NCBI RefSeq assembly: GCF_041088075.1
Contig: NZ_JBGCVY010000065.1
Span: forward strand, 1 to 64,000
Reading direction: 5' to 3'
Source of the DNA: Mucilaginibacter_A sp041088075
GTDB taxonomy: Bacteria > Bacteroidota > Bacteroidia > Sphingobacteriales > Sphingobacteriaceae
DNA: 64,000 nt
Shown here: positions 1 to 9,148 of the stretch, one piece after another
Layout: each line of letters starts with the position of its first letter
How positions within the stretch are numbered: the stretch's first letter is position 1
Notes under the pieces: model-generated
Told to the model about the DNA's origin: nothing
Database searches by the model: none
What the model saw: only the letters and a program-made list of their open reading frames with translations
Position numbers and translations under genes: made by a program

Positions 1-399
1 ACCTTCGCAAATGAACTATTACTTCCAACGGTAGATATTGCTTCTCATCTATCAAATGGAATCACAATTGACAAATTAATAGAATTAAAACAGTATTGGA
101 AAGTATCTATGCAAGCAATTTTATACAAGGCAAAAAGTCTAAAATTTATTGCAGACAATCAGTATAATTATTTAGTACGTCAAATGGGTTATTTAGGCTA
201 CAGAACAAAAGAACCTGTTGATATTGAGCCAGATAATATTTCTTTACTTAAAGAACTGATTGATACACATATTCAGGAAATGGGATATACAAAAGAAGGA
301 TTGGCCGACCTTCTTAATATAAACCTTGAAGAACTAAACGATGTTTATTTTGGTGTAAAGCCGAGGGTAAAAACTAAGTTATTAAGGGTTGTTATTTAA
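1..399 (+). CDS. ImmA/IrrE family metallo-endopeptidase, C-terminal part
   Basis: This gene enters from the left edge and is read in frame from base 1, so only about 132 C-terminal residues are present. The opening FANELLLP followed by a helix ending LKQYWKVSMQAILYKAK is the conserved middle of ImmA/IrrE (DUF955, COG2856) proteins, followed by the usual GYRTKEP. The HExxH zinc motif would lie upstream of the window and cannot be checked. Family members are cytoplasmic proteases, often with an N-terminal HTH domain, that cleave repressors in mobile elements or stress regulons. The reading frame is open before the ATG at 109, so that ATG is internal rather than the start. The gene is AT-rich compared with the sugar genes downstream. 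Confidence 0.8.
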   Translation, partial: TFANELLLPTVDIASHLSNGITIDKLIELKQYWKVSMQAILYKAKSLKFIADNQYNYLVRQMGYLGYRTKEPVDIEPDNISLLKELIDTHIQEMGYTKEGLADLLNINLEELNDVYFGVKPRVKTKLLRVVI

Positions 400-428
400 T
401 AAGGATAAGGGCAAAGTATTAATTAATT

Positions 429-665
429 TTATTCTTTGCCCCATCTTTTCTCAGCCGCTTTTTTAGCTATTTCAACACGTCTTTCGGGCGTTAATTTATC
501 AGCACGTGCTTTACCGCCAACAAGGCCACCAGAACGGCCTTTTAGGGGCTTATCTTCCTTTTTTATATTTTCGCTTTCTCCAGTAGCTACATCGGTTATG
601 AATTTAGCCAACTGGTTAATATCCTTTTTTGCCATATCCGAAGCTAAAGATATTTTGTCAAGCAT
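429..665 (-). CDS. Small basic hypothetical protein
   Basis: This 78-residue protein is convergent with the ImmA/IrrE gene, with 29 bp between the two stop codons. The N-terminal half is a plain helix. The C-terminal half is glycine-, lysine- and arginine-rich (GRSGGLVGGKARADKLT, then PERRVEIAKKAAEKRWGK). Such tails occur in small nucleic-acid-binding-like proteins often found near plasmid or integrated-element genes. I recognise the pattern but know no assigned function. The pairing with ImmA/IrrE suggests an accessory module at the left edge. Confidence 0.7.
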   Translation of the reverse strand: MLDKISLASDMAKKDINQLAKFITDVATGESENIKKEDKPLKGRSGGLVGGKARADKLTPERRVEIAKKAAEKRWGKE

Positions 666-746
666 AAAAAAGAATTAAATTCAAACTGAGACACTAACCA
701 GAAATCAGGAAATTTAACCACCCAAAAACATTCCCCCTAAATTATG

Positions 747-776
747 TTATGATTTTTAGGGGATAAAAGAAGCATC
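747..776 (+). repeat. Solo copy of the TAAAAGAAGCAT repeat
   Basis: The core TAAAAGAAGCAT is at 764-775, preceded by GATTTTTAGGGGA. This single copy lies about 50 bp before the start of the oxidoreductase gene. Confidence 0.9.
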
Positions 777-824
777 AAAAAAACAAACAGATTTAAAACA
801 AACAACCCTTAATTAATTACGGTG

Positions 825-1937
825 ATGAACAAAAGCAAGTTAAAACAAACTTTGGCCAACTTTAAAAAGCTGCTCATCGTGATGGTGGTTATCGGCACGG
901 CCAAAAATGCTGCCGCCCAACAGCCTTTGCGCGTAGTGGTGGCCGGCTTAAACCACGACCACGTGCATGGGATTTTAAGCCAGTATGGCAAAGGCAAAGT
1001 AGATATTGTTGGAATAGCCGAACCGAACAAGCAGTTGTGGCAAAAATTTGGCAAGATTTATCATCTGCCCGAATCCTTGTTTGCCAGCGACCTGAAACAA
1101 TTGGTGGTACAGAAAAAACCGGATGCCGTGCTGGGCTACAATGCCGTAGGAAAGCACCTGGAAGTGGTTGAAATATGCGCGCCCTTAGGAATTCCGGTGA
1201 TGGTAGAAAAACCTTTGGCCGCAACTTTGGCGCAAGCAAAACAAATTGAAGCATTGGCAAATAAATACCACATCAAAGTGTTGACCAACTTTGAAACCAC
1301 CTGGTACCCTTCGTATGCCGATGTTTACAATACGGTTGAAAAAGACAGCATTGGCCGGATCAGAAAAATGGTAGTGCACGACGGGCACCAGGGCCCGAAA
1401 GAAATTGGCTGTAGCCCGGAGTTTTTAAGCTGGCTGACAGACCCGGTATTAAACGGCGCAGGTGCTTTGAACGATTTTGGCTGTTATGGTGCCGATTTGA
1501 TGACCTGGCTGATGAAAGGGCGAAAACCCATTGCCGTAACGGCTGTTACGCGGCACTACAAACCTGCTGTTTACCCTAAAGTTGATGACGATGCAACTAT
1601 CCTTGTAGAATACCCGGAAGCTACCGGCCTGATCGAAGGTTCCTGGAACTGGCCGTTTTCCATTAAAGATTTAGAGGTTTTTGGAGAAACAGGCTATTTG
1701 CACGCCTTAAACAGCGAAAACATCACCAGCCGGATGAGGGAAAACATCAAAGGCTCAAAAAAAGCCGGGCCGTTGGCTGAACAGATCGCATCCCCGATTG
1801 CTTATCTAACCGCTGTCCTTCGAAACAAGCTTCCGGGAACCGATGATCTTTCATCCTTAAAATACAACATGATCGTGATGGAAATACTGGATGCGGCAAA
1901 ACGCTCGGCAGCAAGCGGCAAAAGAGTGGTTTTGTAA
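825..1937 (+). CDS. Secreted Gfo/Idh/MocA family oxidoreductase
   Basis: The 370-residue protein has an N-terminal signal peptide (hydrophobic LLIVMVVIGTA, ending AAAQQ). A Rossmann domain follows, starting RVVVAGLNHDHVHG, with the family motif VMVEKPLAAT near residue 125. The C-terminal alpha/beta domain continues to the end. Family members oxidise or reduce sugars with tightly bound NAD(P); exported Bacteroidota versions often act on 3-keto sugars or glycosides. A GTG codon at 822 directly precedes the ATG at 825; I chose the ATG. The gene stands alone and is convergent with the GMC oxidoreductase operon. The substrate cannot be read from the sequence. Confidence 0.88.
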   Translation: MNKSKLKQTLANFKKLLIVMVVIGTAKNAAAQQPLRVVVAGLNHDHVHGILSQYGKGKVDIVGIAEPNKQLWQKFGKIYHLPESLFASDLKQLVVQKKPDAVLGYNAVGKHLEVVEICAPLGIPVMVEKPLAATLAQAKQIEALANKYHIKVLTNFETTWYPSYADVYNTVEKDSIGRIRKMVVHDGHQGPKEIGCSPEFLSWLTDPVLNGAGALNDFGCYGADLMTWLMKGRKPIAVTAVTRHYKPAVYPKVDDDATILVEYPEATGLIEGSWNWPFSIKDLEVFGETGYLHALNSENITSRMRENIKGSKKAGPLAEQIASPIAYLTAVLRNKLPGTDDLSSLKYNMIVMEILDAAKRSAASGKRVVL

Positions 1938-1986
1938 GCTTGTTGTTGGTTGAACGGGATTTATTATTTGCCGGGAATTAATAATC

Positions 1987-2083
1987 ATGCTTCTTTTATC
2001 AGGTAAAATTTAGTGTTTGAATTTTACCCGATAAAAGAAGCATCGAAAAAGCACACCAATTTTTAGGTGATAAAAGAAGCATT
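1987..2083. repeat. Inverted repeat pair plus solo copy between convergent genes
   Basis: ATGCTTCTTTTA at 1987-1998 and TAAAAGAAGCAT at 2032-2043 bound an almost perfect hairpin: a stem of about 24 bp with one mismatch and a loop of about 9 nt. A further solo copy has its core at 2071-2082, preceded by CACCAATTTTTA. The site lies between two convergent genes and could act as a two-way terminator, but there is no clear T-tract. Confidence 0.92.
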
Positions 2084-2118
2084 GAAAATAACCGGAACAA
2101 AGTTTTTATAAAGCAGCT

Positions 2119-2745
2119 TTAAACATGCTCCATGCCGTATTGCTTCAACACATCTTCCGGCACGCCTGTCCACCGGTTTGGCGAGTTGCCCACATAACCA
2201 ATATCTTTGATGCCTATTTTGCTGGTATAAAAACCGGAAGCGGTAAGGTCGCGCATCCGGTTAAAAAACATAACGCCCGGCTTCATTTCTGGTTTGGCCT
2301 TTAGCGGGTAGGCTATTTCGGTAACCATTTCTATTTGCTGTTGCGGCGTGCAATCTGTAAAAGTATGGTTATAGCGGTTCATACATTGCAGGTCAAGCCA
2401 GCGTAGGCCACCTCGCATTGGCGTTTGGTGTTCGGGAATATCTTTTACGATAAACTCTATAAAATCCGGCACTTTGGCATCCGATGCGCTTCCGGAGTGC
2501 GCATCTTTTGGGATAATGATATCGCCCAAAACCGTTATCGTTGCCATTTCCTGCTTGGTAAAAAATGTTTCGGCCTTTAATTTCTTGTCCCGGTCTATTT
2601 CGTAAGGCTGTCGGCCAGCTTCATCCCCTGCGGGGTTTGCCGCAACTTCTGCTGTTTTGTTCGTATCCTGTTTACAGGCATCCAGTAATACGGCTGTTGA
2701 AAGGGTGGCTAAGCCTAATGCTTTTAAGGAATCGCGTCTGTTCAT
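2119..2745 (-). CDS. Gluconate 2-dehydrogenase subunit 3 family protein
   Basis: This 208-residue protein begins MNRRDSLKALGLATLSTAVL followed by LDAC, a twin-arginine-like start merging into a lipobox, so it is probably an exported lipoprotein. The body matches the small subunit (subunit 3) of membrane FAD-dependent sugar dehydrogenases, with FFTKQEMATITVLGDIIIP and a central FIEFIVKDIPEH. It starts 23 bp after the GMC oxidoreductase stop and is transcribed with it. In characterised relatives the small subunit helps Tat export and assembly of the catalytic partner. The usual cytochrome c subunit is absent nearby. Confidence 0.88.
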   Translation of the reverse strand: MNRRDSLKALGLATLSTAVLLDACKQDTNKTAEVAANPAGDEAGRQPYEIDRDKKLKAETFFTKQEMATITVLGDIIIPKDAHSGSASDAKVPDFIEFIVKDIPEHQTPMRGGLRWLDLQCMNRYNHTFTDCTPQQQIEMVTEIAYPLKAKPEMKPGVMFFNRMRDLTASGFYTSKIGIKDIGYVGNSPNRWTGVPEDVLKQYGMEHV

Positions 2746-2768
2746 TATAGTAATATTGAAAATAGCTG

Positions 2769-4511
2769 TTAAACGTTCAATTTTTTTCTTTGCTCCAAAA
2801 TGTATTCGCTGGTGCGCATAGACAAGGCCAGGATTGTCCAGGTAGCGTTTTTATCGCCTTGCTGCACAAAAGGGGAGGCATCCACCACAAACAGGTTTTT
2901 GCAATCATGGGCCTGGCACCATTTGTTCAAGGCTGATTTTTTAGGGTCGTCGCCCATTCTTACCGTGCCAACTTCATGGATAATTTTGCCCGGCGTCTCG
3001 AGACCGTAATTAGTTTCAGGGCCTGGGATATCCGAAGTAATAATGGCGCCCATTTCATGCATGATAGATTGAAAGGTTTCCTGCATGTGTTTTGCCTGTT
3101 TAATTTCGGCATCCGTCCATTTATAGTGAAACCTTAAAACAGGGATACCGTATTTGTCCACCACGTTAGGGTCTATTTCGCAATAATTGTCTTCCCTTGC
3201 GATAGCGGTTCCACGGCCTGCCATGCCAACCTGTGTACCATAAAAACGGCGGTAATCATCTTTTAAGGAAACACCAAAACCGCCGGCTTCTTTCTTTTTG
3301 CCATCGCGCCCCGGCACCAATCCGTTAAAACCTTGAATGCCGCCCGAAAAACCATAAGAAGGCATGTGCAGGCCACCGCCATATTCAATATGGTAACCGC
3401 GCGGAAAATCCAGTTTTTTATTGTCCAGCCACCACGGCGTATAAATATGCACGCTGCCTACGCCGTCTTCATTGTAGCGTTTGCGGTCCATCAACTGCGG
3501 TAAAAATCCGCCCAAACTTGCGCCGGTAGAATCATGGATGTATTTGCCCACAATGCCGCTGCTGTTTGCCAGCCCGCCGGGGTGATTGGCCGAGACGGAA
3601 TTAAGCAGCAAACGCGCCGTTTCTCCGGCACTGGCGCCCAAAATCACAATTTTGGCGTTCACCTGGTACTCCTGCAGATCTTTCTTGTCCACATAAGAAA
3701 CGCCGGTGGCCTGGCCATCGTGCCCGGTAAGGACTTCGCGCACCATAGCGTTGGTGATCACCTTTAAATTGCCGGTTTTTACGGCCGGGATAACCAAACA
3801 AGAGGAAGAAGAAAAATCGGCATAAACCTTGCAGCTACGGCCGCATTGCCCGCAGTAAAAGCACGAGCCGCGGTCTTTGTTGTTGGGCAAAGCTTCTGTC
3901 AAAACCGAACCTCTGCCCGGGATTACTTTTACGCCGGCCTTGGTCGCGCCTTGTTTAATAAACAATTCGTTAAGGCGAGGTTTTGGCGGAGGCAAAAAGA
4001 TGCCGTCCGGTTCGTTTTCCAGCCCTTCGACAGTGCCGTACACGCCGATCAGCCGGTCAACTTTATCATAAAAAGGTTTTACATCCGCATAAGTAATCGG
4101 CCAATCATCGGTCAAACCATCCAAATGATGGCTTTTAAAATCGTTCGGACCCATCCGCAACGAAATGCGGCCCCAGTGGTTGGTGCGGCCGCCTAGCATC
4201 CTTGCCCGAAACCAGTTGAATTCTGTTTTATCTTTAGTGGTATAAGGTTCGCCATCCAGTTCCCAACCGCCGTAAGCCGCGTCAAAATCGCCAAAAGGGC
4301 GTGTTGTGGCAGCCCCTCTTCTTGGTGATTCGTATGGAAATTTCAATTGCTGGGAATCTTTGGCCGGGTCAAAATATGCGCCGGCCTCCAGCATCAATAC
4401 TTTTAAGCCTGCATGTGCCAAAACATAACCGGCCATACCGCCGCCGGCGCCCGAGCCAACAATTACAGCATCATAAGTGGTACCTGATTTTTTGATTTGA
4501 AAATCACTCAT
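2769..4511 (-). CDS. GMC-type FAD-dependent sugar oxidoreductase
   Basis: The 580-residue protein starts with an FAD-binding Rossmann motif (AVIVGSGAGGGMAGYVLAHA, about residues 15-34) and contains GRTNHWGR. Its C-terminal catalytic block includes HEVGTVRMG and later NATWTILALSMR, which carry the active-site His and Asn of the GMC family. A cysteine-rich stretch (CFYCGQCGRSCK) lies near residue 220. Relatives oxidise C2 or C3 hydroxyls of aldoses or glycosides, passing electrons to a cytochrome or quinone rather than oxygen. It has no signal peptide, so export would rely on piggyback with the Tat-like small subunit downstream. It is the first gene of a two-gene operon at the end of the polysaccharide locus. 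Confidence 0.92.
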   Translation of the reverse strand: MSDFQIKKSGTTYDAVIVGSGAGGGMAGYVLAHAGLKVLMLEAGAYFDPAKDSQQLKFPYESPRRGAATTRPFGDFDAAYGGWELDGEPYTTKDKTEFNWFRARMLGGRTNHWGRISLRMGPNDFKSHHLDGLTDDWPITYADVKPFYDKVDRLIGVYGTVEGLENEPDGIFLPPPKPRLNELFIKQGATKAGVKVIPGRGSVLTEALPNNKDRGSCFYCGQCGRSCKVYADFSSSSCLVIPAVKTGNLKVITNAMVREVLTGHDGQATGVSYVDKKDLQEYQVNAKIVILGASAGETARLLLNSVSANHPGGLANSSGIVGKYIHDSTGASLGGFLPQLMDRKRYNEDGVGSVHIYTPWWLDNKKLDFPRGYHIEYGGGLHMPSYGFSGGIQGFNGLVPGRDGKKKEAGGFGVSLKDDYRRFYGTQVGMAGRGTAIAREDNYCEIDPNVVDKYGIPVLRFHYKWTDAEIKQAKHMQETFQSIMHEMGAIITSDIPGPETNYGLETPGKIIHEVGTVRMGDDPKKSALNKWCQAHDCKNLFVVDASPFVQQGDKNATWTILALSMRTSEYILEQRKKLNV

Positions 4512-4583
4512 AAAAATGAAATAGAAATTGGTTAATAGTCGTTGTCAGCTTTCAGCAATTAGCTATCAAAAACACGGCAACAA

Positions 4584-4613
4584 GGTTAATTTTTACCCGG
4601 TAAAAGAAGCATC
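4584..4613 (+). repeat. Solo copy of the TAAAAGAAGCAT repeat
   Basis: The core is at 4601-4612. The upstream part, TTTTTACCCGGTAAAA, is itself a near-perfect palindrome. Confidence 0.9.
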
Positions 4614-4715
4614 GTGTTCCTTTTAAAAAATAATTTTTAATGTATTGGTTTAATGGTTTTGATGGCTAAAGATAGGATATTTTTCTTACAGCCTTTCATC
4701 TGAAAACAATTTATA

Positions 4716-4782
4716 ATGCTTCTTTTATGCCTATAAATCTTTTGCTTTTAGTACACTGATTTTTATGCGATAAAAGAAGCAT
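4716..4782. repeat. Inverted pair of the repeat
   Basis: ATGCTTCTTTTA at 4716-4727 and TAAAAGAAGCAT at 4771-4782 bound a 67-bp unit. The right arm carries the long form, with CACTGATTTTTATGCG before the core. Confidence 0.9.
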
Positions 4783-4870
4783 CTAAAAAATATTCTTAAT
4801 AAAGTTTAACCAGCTTTTGATAATAACTCCATTTTCCCAGCATTAAGTATCCTTAGCCTTTCCAAATTAA

Positions 4871-7159
4871 TTATTTTTCGGTTGATAAAGAGTAAGGAAA
4901 ATCGGCCGGGTTTGATCCTCTTTGTTTATTTGGTGTAGCTGACATATTAAAATCCAGAACCGCTCCCTTCTGCAAACTGCTATGACTAATCCAGTTTTTA
5001 GAATACGGCTTTCCGTCCATTTGCAGCGATTGCACGTAGCAATTTTCGGCACTGTTGGCAGGGGCGTTGATGGTTACGGTTTTTCCGTTTTCTAAATTTA
5101 AAGTTATCTTTTTAAACAAAGGCGCGCCCAAAACATATTGGTCTGTTGCAGGCGTTACCGGATAAAAACCTAAGGCCGAGAAAACATACCAGGCAGAAGT
5201 TTGCCCGTTGTCTTCGTCGCCGCAATAGCCATCGGGTGTGGCCCTGTACATCCTGTTCATGGTTTCGCGCACCCAATATTGCGCTTTGTAAGGGGCACCG
5301 CCAAAATTGTACAAGTAGATCATGTGCTGGATGGGCTGGTTGCCATGTGCATACTGGCCCATGTCTGCGATCTGCATTTCGCGGATCTCGTGGATTACAC
5401 CGCCATAAGCACTGTCATCAAAAACAGGGGGCATAGAAAAAACGGAATCCAGTTTGGTTACAAATTTTTCATGGCCGCCCATCATTTTTGCCAAGCCATC
5501 CACATCTTGGAAAACTGACCAGGTATAATGCCAACTGTTCCCTTCTGTAAAAGCACCGCCCCACCTGAATGGGTTGAAAGGGCTTTGAAAACTTCCGTCG
5601 GCATTTTTACCGCGCATCAAACCGGATGAAGGATCAAAAAGGTTTTTGTAGTTCATCGCCCTTTTTTTGTAAATGTCTATTTCAGAAGCTGGTTTGCCCA
5701 AAGCACGGCCCAACTGGTAAATGGTAAAGTCATCGTAAGAATACTCTAAAGTTTTAGCCGCATTTTCACTTATTTTTACATCATACGGCACATAGCCCAG
5801 CTTGTTGTAATACTCAACTCCGTTCCGGCCAACCGCTTCAATCGGGCCTTGGTTGTTGGCACCATGTTTTAAAGCTTCCCAAAGTATGTTGATATCGTAA
5901 CCACGACCTCCTTTAATGTAAGCATCAGAAACAACAGAAGCCGAATTGTTGCCCACCATAATGTTGGCATAACCCGGGCTGCTCCACTCGGGCAGCCAGC
6001 CGCCTTCTTTGTAATCGTTGATCAAACCCTGCTGCATTTCTTTGTTGATGGAAGGGTAAACTAAGTTCAGGAATGGATACAACGCTCGGAAAGTATCCCA
6101 AAAACCCGTACCGGCAAACATGTAGCCCGGCAAAATTTCCCCGTTGTACGGGCTCCAGTGCACAATTTTGTTGCTGGCATTGATCTCGTACATTTTATTC
6201 GGAAAGAACAAGGTGCGGTACACGCAGGAATAAAAAGTGCGCATCTGGTCTACCGTTCCGCCTTCTACCGAAATCCTGCTTAATGTTTTGTTCCACACCG
6301 CTTTTGCTTTTGCCTTGGTTGCATCAAAAGAATCGTTGGCCAGTTCTCTTTTTAAATTGAGGTCTGCCTGCTCAAAACTGATAAAAGACGATGCTGTTTT
6401 TAGCCCTATTTTTTCGCCCTTGGTGGTTTTGAAACCAATGACGGCACCGGTACGGTCGCTTTGCAGTTCCAGGTCCTGGTTGTTCAGTTTGTTGCCCGAC
6501 CAGGTTTTTGCCAAACTGAAGTCTTTGTCGAAGTAAATAACAAAGTAGTTTTTAAAGTTTTTGGGGATCGGCCCGCGGGCGTATTTGGTGGTATAACCGA
6601 TCACTTTTCTTTCTTTTGGCATGATCTTGATGTAAGAACCTTTGTCCAAAGCATCAATAACCACAAAAGAACTGTCGGATTTAGGGAACGTGAAGCGGAA
6701 CTGGGCTGCCCTTTCTGTTGGCGTGATTTCGGTGGTTACATCCGCATCCGCTAAAAAAACGCTGTAATAATAAGGTTTTGATACTTCTGCTTTGTGGCTG
6801 AACCAACTTGCACGGTCATCGTCTGTAAATTTCAATTTCCCGGTAACGGGCATAATGGCAAAAGCACCGTAATCGTTCATCCAGGGCGATGGCTGGTGCG
6901 TTTGTTTAAACCCGCGGATTTTGTCGGCATCATAAGTATAGGCCCAGCCGTCGCCCATTCTGCCGGTTTGCGGTATCCAGGTGTTCATCCCCCAGGGCAG
7001 GGCAATTGCTGGGTACGTGTTTCCGTTTGATAAGCTTGGTTTTGAAGCAGAACCCATCAACGGGTTGATCCATTCGACCGGGTCGGTAACTTTAGTTACC
7101 ATTTGTGCAGAAGATGCTGCCGCGCTAAAGCTAAATAGTGCAATAAGTAGTTTTTTCAT
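4871..7159 (-). CDS. GH92 family glycoside hydrolase (putative alpha-mannosidase), copy 1
   Basis: This 762-residue secreted protein has a signal peptide ending SAAASSAQ. It opens with the GH92 signature (WINPLMGS, GNTYPAIALPWGMNTWIPQT), then the central EGNSWHYTWSVFQDVDGL, and ends in the catalytic-base block GDEDNGQTSAWYVFSALGFY. GH92 enzymes are calcium-dependent inverting exo-alpha-mannosidases acting on yeast mannan or N-glycans. The mannosidases I remember carry GNDDxGxMSAW in this block, whereas this protein and its neighbour have GDED(N/Q)GQTS, so a different linkage or sugar is possible. It is downstream of the metalloprotease-like gene with 6 bp between them, so the two are probably co-transcribed. 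Confidence 0.92.
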   Translation of the reverse strand: MKKLLIALFSFSAAASSAQMVTKVTDPVEWINPLMGSASKPSLSNGNTYPAIALPWGMNTWIPQTGRMGDGWAYTYDADKIRGFKQTHQPSPWMNDYGAFAIMPVTGKLKFTDDDRASWFSHKAEVSKPYYYSVFLADADVTTEITPTERAAQFRFTFPKSDSSFVVIDALDKGSYIKIMPKERKVIGYTTKYARGPIPKNFKNYFVIYFDKDFSLAKTWSGNKLNNQDLELQSDRTGAVIGFKTTKGEKIGLKTASSFISFEQADLNLKRELANDSFDATKAKAKAVWNKTLSRISVEGGTVDQMRTFYSCVYRTLFFPNKMYEINASNKIVHWSPYNGEILPGYMFAGTGFWDTFRALYPFLNLVYPSINKEMQQGLINDYKEGGWLPEWSSPGYANIMVGNNSASVVSDAYIKGGRGYDINILWEALKHGANNQGPIEAVGRNGVEYYNKLGYVPYDVKISENAAKTLEYSYDDFTIYQLGRALGKPASEIDIYKKRAMNYKNLFDPSSGLMRGKNADGSFQSPFNPFRWGGAFTEGNSWHYTWSVFQDVDGLAKMMGGHEKFVTKLDSVFSMPPVFDDSAYGGVIHEIREMQIADMGQYAHGNQPIQHMIYLYNFGGAPYKAQYWVRETMNRMYRATPDGYCGDEDNGQTSAWYVFSALGFYPVTPATDQYVLGAPLFKKITLNLENGKTVTINAPANSAENCYVQSLQMDGKPYSKNWISHSSLQKGAVLDFNMSATPNKQRGSNPADFPYSLSTEK

Positions 7160-7165
7160 TGAGGT

Positions 7166-7840
7166 TTATGTTAGTGCCGGATTTTTTAGATAATCGGACC
7201 AAAGTTCGTCTAAGTTTTTTCCGGTCAGCTTTTTCCAGAGATCGTCTGTATAAGTATGGTCGCGAAGGCTTTTATCTACGGTTTTGATGATGCCCGGTTT
7301 TACTTTGGCTCCCATCCAGGCAAAAAACCTGGCCGTAATGCGGTAGCTGTTTTTATAGCTTTGCGTTGGTTTTACGTCCGGCAAAGTCCATTTGGCACCG
7401 GCATTGTCCACACCGAATTTGTAGCGTACATAATCGGCAATGCCTTCCGTCAGCCAGCCCGGGCCAGCACTGTTGCCATAATTTTGTACAATGTGCATCA
7501 CTTCATGCGTAACCACATCCACGTCTTGAGGATGTTTGCTCATGTAAGCGGGACTGAAAACAACCCTGTCGTTTGAAGTTGCGGCAACGCCTTTGTAAGC
7601 GGTATCAACAAAAAACGTAACTTTTTTTGAAGTTTCCGGGTTGTATTCTTTGGCCAGTTTTGGGTAAACGGTAAAAAAGGTTTCGGTCAGGCGTTTTTTC
7701 AAAGTCGGGTCGAGTGCTGCAAAATTACTTTCAAAAGTAAGCGTATAGCCATTTTTACGGGTAATGTCCTGCGCTTTAAGGCTTGAAAATGGGAGCAGGG
7801 CAAATAAGAACAGCATGCTTAACAAAGCGGTTTTTCTCAT
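7166..7840 (-). CDS. Basic secretory protein family (putative zinc metallopeptidase)
   Basis: The 224-residue secreted protein has a signal peptide (MRKTALLSMLFLFALLPFSS, then LKAQ). It contains a clear zinc motif, HEVMH in DVVTHEVMHIVQNYG, followed by GWLTEGIADYVRYKFG, whose Glu is the probable third ligand. This is the layout of the plant basic secretory protein family (PF04450), widespread in Bacteroidota and thought to be peptidases. I chose the ATG at 7840 because it starts directly at the signal peptide; a start at 7867 would add nine charged residues. It precedes GH92 copy 1 by 6 bp, suggesting a role in degrading the protein part of a glycoprotein. Confidence 0.85.
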   Translation of the reverse strand: MRKTALLSMLFLFALLPFSSLKAQDITRKNGYTLTFESNFAALDPTLKKRLTETFFTVYPKLAKEYNPETSKKVTFFVDTAYKGVAATSNDRVVFSPAYMSKHPQDVDVVTHEVMHIVQNYGNSAGPGWLTEGIADYVRYKFGVDNAGAKWTLPDVKPTQSYKNSYRITARFFAWMGAKVKPGIIKTVDKSLRDHTYTDDLWKKLTGKNLDELWSDYLKNPALT

Positions 7841-8004
7841 ATCGGGAAGCCAATTTAAAACAATCACCTTATTTAAAAAAAGCTACGGGTATTACGGTAG
7901 CAACAAATTTTAAACCGTTGATATTGCTCAGGTTGATGAATTAGTTAGTGGGGGCTAAGATAAGTTTTTGAGGTTTAATTTTAAGTTACATCCAAAATAA
8001 TACA

Positions 8005-8033
8005 ATACTTCTTTTAGGGGTAAAAAATTGGTG
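8005..8033 (-). repeat. Variant solo repeat (ATACTTCTTTTA)
   Basis: The core has G replaced by A, and the tail AAAAAATTGGTG matches the long consensus. It lies between the nitrilase-like gene and the metalloprotease-like gene. Confidence 0.85.
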
Positions 8034-8056
8034 AGGGATATTACTGCAAATCCGCT

Positions 8057-9010
8057 TCAAATTTTCTCATCCAGCCAAACAACTTTTTGTTCGCTGTGGT
8101 GGCCTTTTGCTATAATTTCACCATACAATTCAGGTTTTCTGGCTTTGATGTAACGATATCCTCCGGCCATCGTTAATTTATCCGGCGTTGCTTCGGCAAT
8201 GGCAATTTCATCGTTCAGCGTTAGGCATTCTGCTATGATATTGCCAAAAGGGTCAATGATCATGGAGCAGCCATTTTTTAACTGGTCATCGTCCATGCCA
8301 ATAGGATTTGAAAAAACAGCGTAGATGCCATTATCATAAGCGCGCGAAGGCAGCCATTTCATCAGCCATTCCCTTCCTTTCGGCCCGTCAAATTCTTTAC
8401 GCAGCAACTCCGCGTTTGCTTTTTTATCTTTCCATAAATCAGCATCAACAAAACCTGCCCCCGGCCGGGTTGAAGGCGTACACATCGTAACGTGGGGCAT
8501 AAAGATAACCTGCGCGCCTAATAATGTTGTTGCCCTTACATTTTCGATGATGTTATTGTCGTAACAAATCAAAATCCCGCATTTCCAGCCGCTTAAATCA
8601 AACAAAGTATAGCTGTTTCCGGGAGAAATATGGGGGTTGATAAAAGGATGGAGTTTTCGGTGTTTCGCAACCAAACCGTTTTTGTCCACGCATACATAAG
8701 CCTTGAAAATGTTGCCCTCCGCATCTTTTTCAAACAGCCCGGCCAATATGGCAATGTTAAAGGCTTTGGCAAATTCGGTTAATTGCAGCACACTTGGCCC
8801 GCCGGGTATAAATTCGGCCAGCTCCAGCATTTGTGTTTTGGAAAGATGCCTGGCAAAAGTATAACCGGTAACCGAACATTCATGAAAAGAAATGGCATCG
8901 GCACCTTGCTGCGCGGCTTTTTCGGCCAACTTTTCGATAACGGAAAGGTTATAGGCCTTGTCCCCGCTTTTGTTTTCAAATTGTGCCGTTGCAATTTTTA
9001 GGTTCTCCAT
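8057..9010 (-). CDS. Nitrilase-superfamily carbon-nitrogen hydrolase
   Basis: This 317-residue cytoplasmic enzyme shows the complete nitrilase triad: Glu44 in SFHECSVTGY, Lys119 in KHRKLHPF and Cys149 in GILICYDNN. The superfamily hydrolyses nitriles, amides or N-carbamoyl groups; the C-x-D-N-N context is more like amidases or carbamoylases than true nitrilases. It has no signal peptide. It lies between the two GH92 genes on the same strand, so it may process an amide from the same glycan or glycoprotein, but that is inference. Confidence 0.9.
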   Translation of the reverse strand: MENLKIATAQFENKSGDKAYNLSVIEKLAEKAAQQGADAISFHECSVTGYTFARHLSKTQMLELAEFIPGGPSVLQLTEFAKAFNIAILAGLFEKDAEGNIFKAYVCVDKNGLVAKHRKLHPFINPHISPGNSYTLFDLSGWKCGILICYDNNIIENVRATTLLGAQVIFMPHVTMCTPSTRPGAGFVDADLWKDKKANAELLRKEFDGPKGREWLMKWLPSRAYDNGIYAVFSNPIGMDDDQLKNGCSMIIDPFGNIIAECLTLNDEIAIAEATPDKLTMAGGYRYIKARKPELYGEIIAKGHHSEQKVVWLDEKI

Positions 9011-9093
9011 GTCAAGGATTAAATTTGGAATGTTTGTGGTTGTAAAATAGCAGCTAGTTGTAAAATTAACGCTTGGAAAAATAGTTAAAATAA

Positions 9094-9123
9094 CACTGAT
9101 TTTTAGGTGATAAAAGAAGCATT
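9094..9123 (+). repeat. Solo copy of the repeat
   Basis: The core is at 9111-9122, preceded by CACTGATTTTTAGGTGA. It sits 26 bp downstream of the stop codon of GH92 copy 2. Confidence 0.9.
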
Positions 9124-9148
9124 AGCCATTATTCTAATTTCGTTTGTT

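Larger units (their letters stand above)
4512..4870. other. Gene-free spacer with three repeat copies
   Basis: This 359-bp spacer between two minus-strand genes holds a solo repeat (4584-4613) and an inverted pair (4716-4782). I found no convincing open reading frame or RNA gene. It should also hold the promoter of the GMC operon, but I could not identify it. Confidence 0.7.

Noticed and set aside
5146..5518. Open frames antisense to GH92 and other long genes
   Set aside because: They mirror the codon pattern of the genuine genes and show no domains or start signals.
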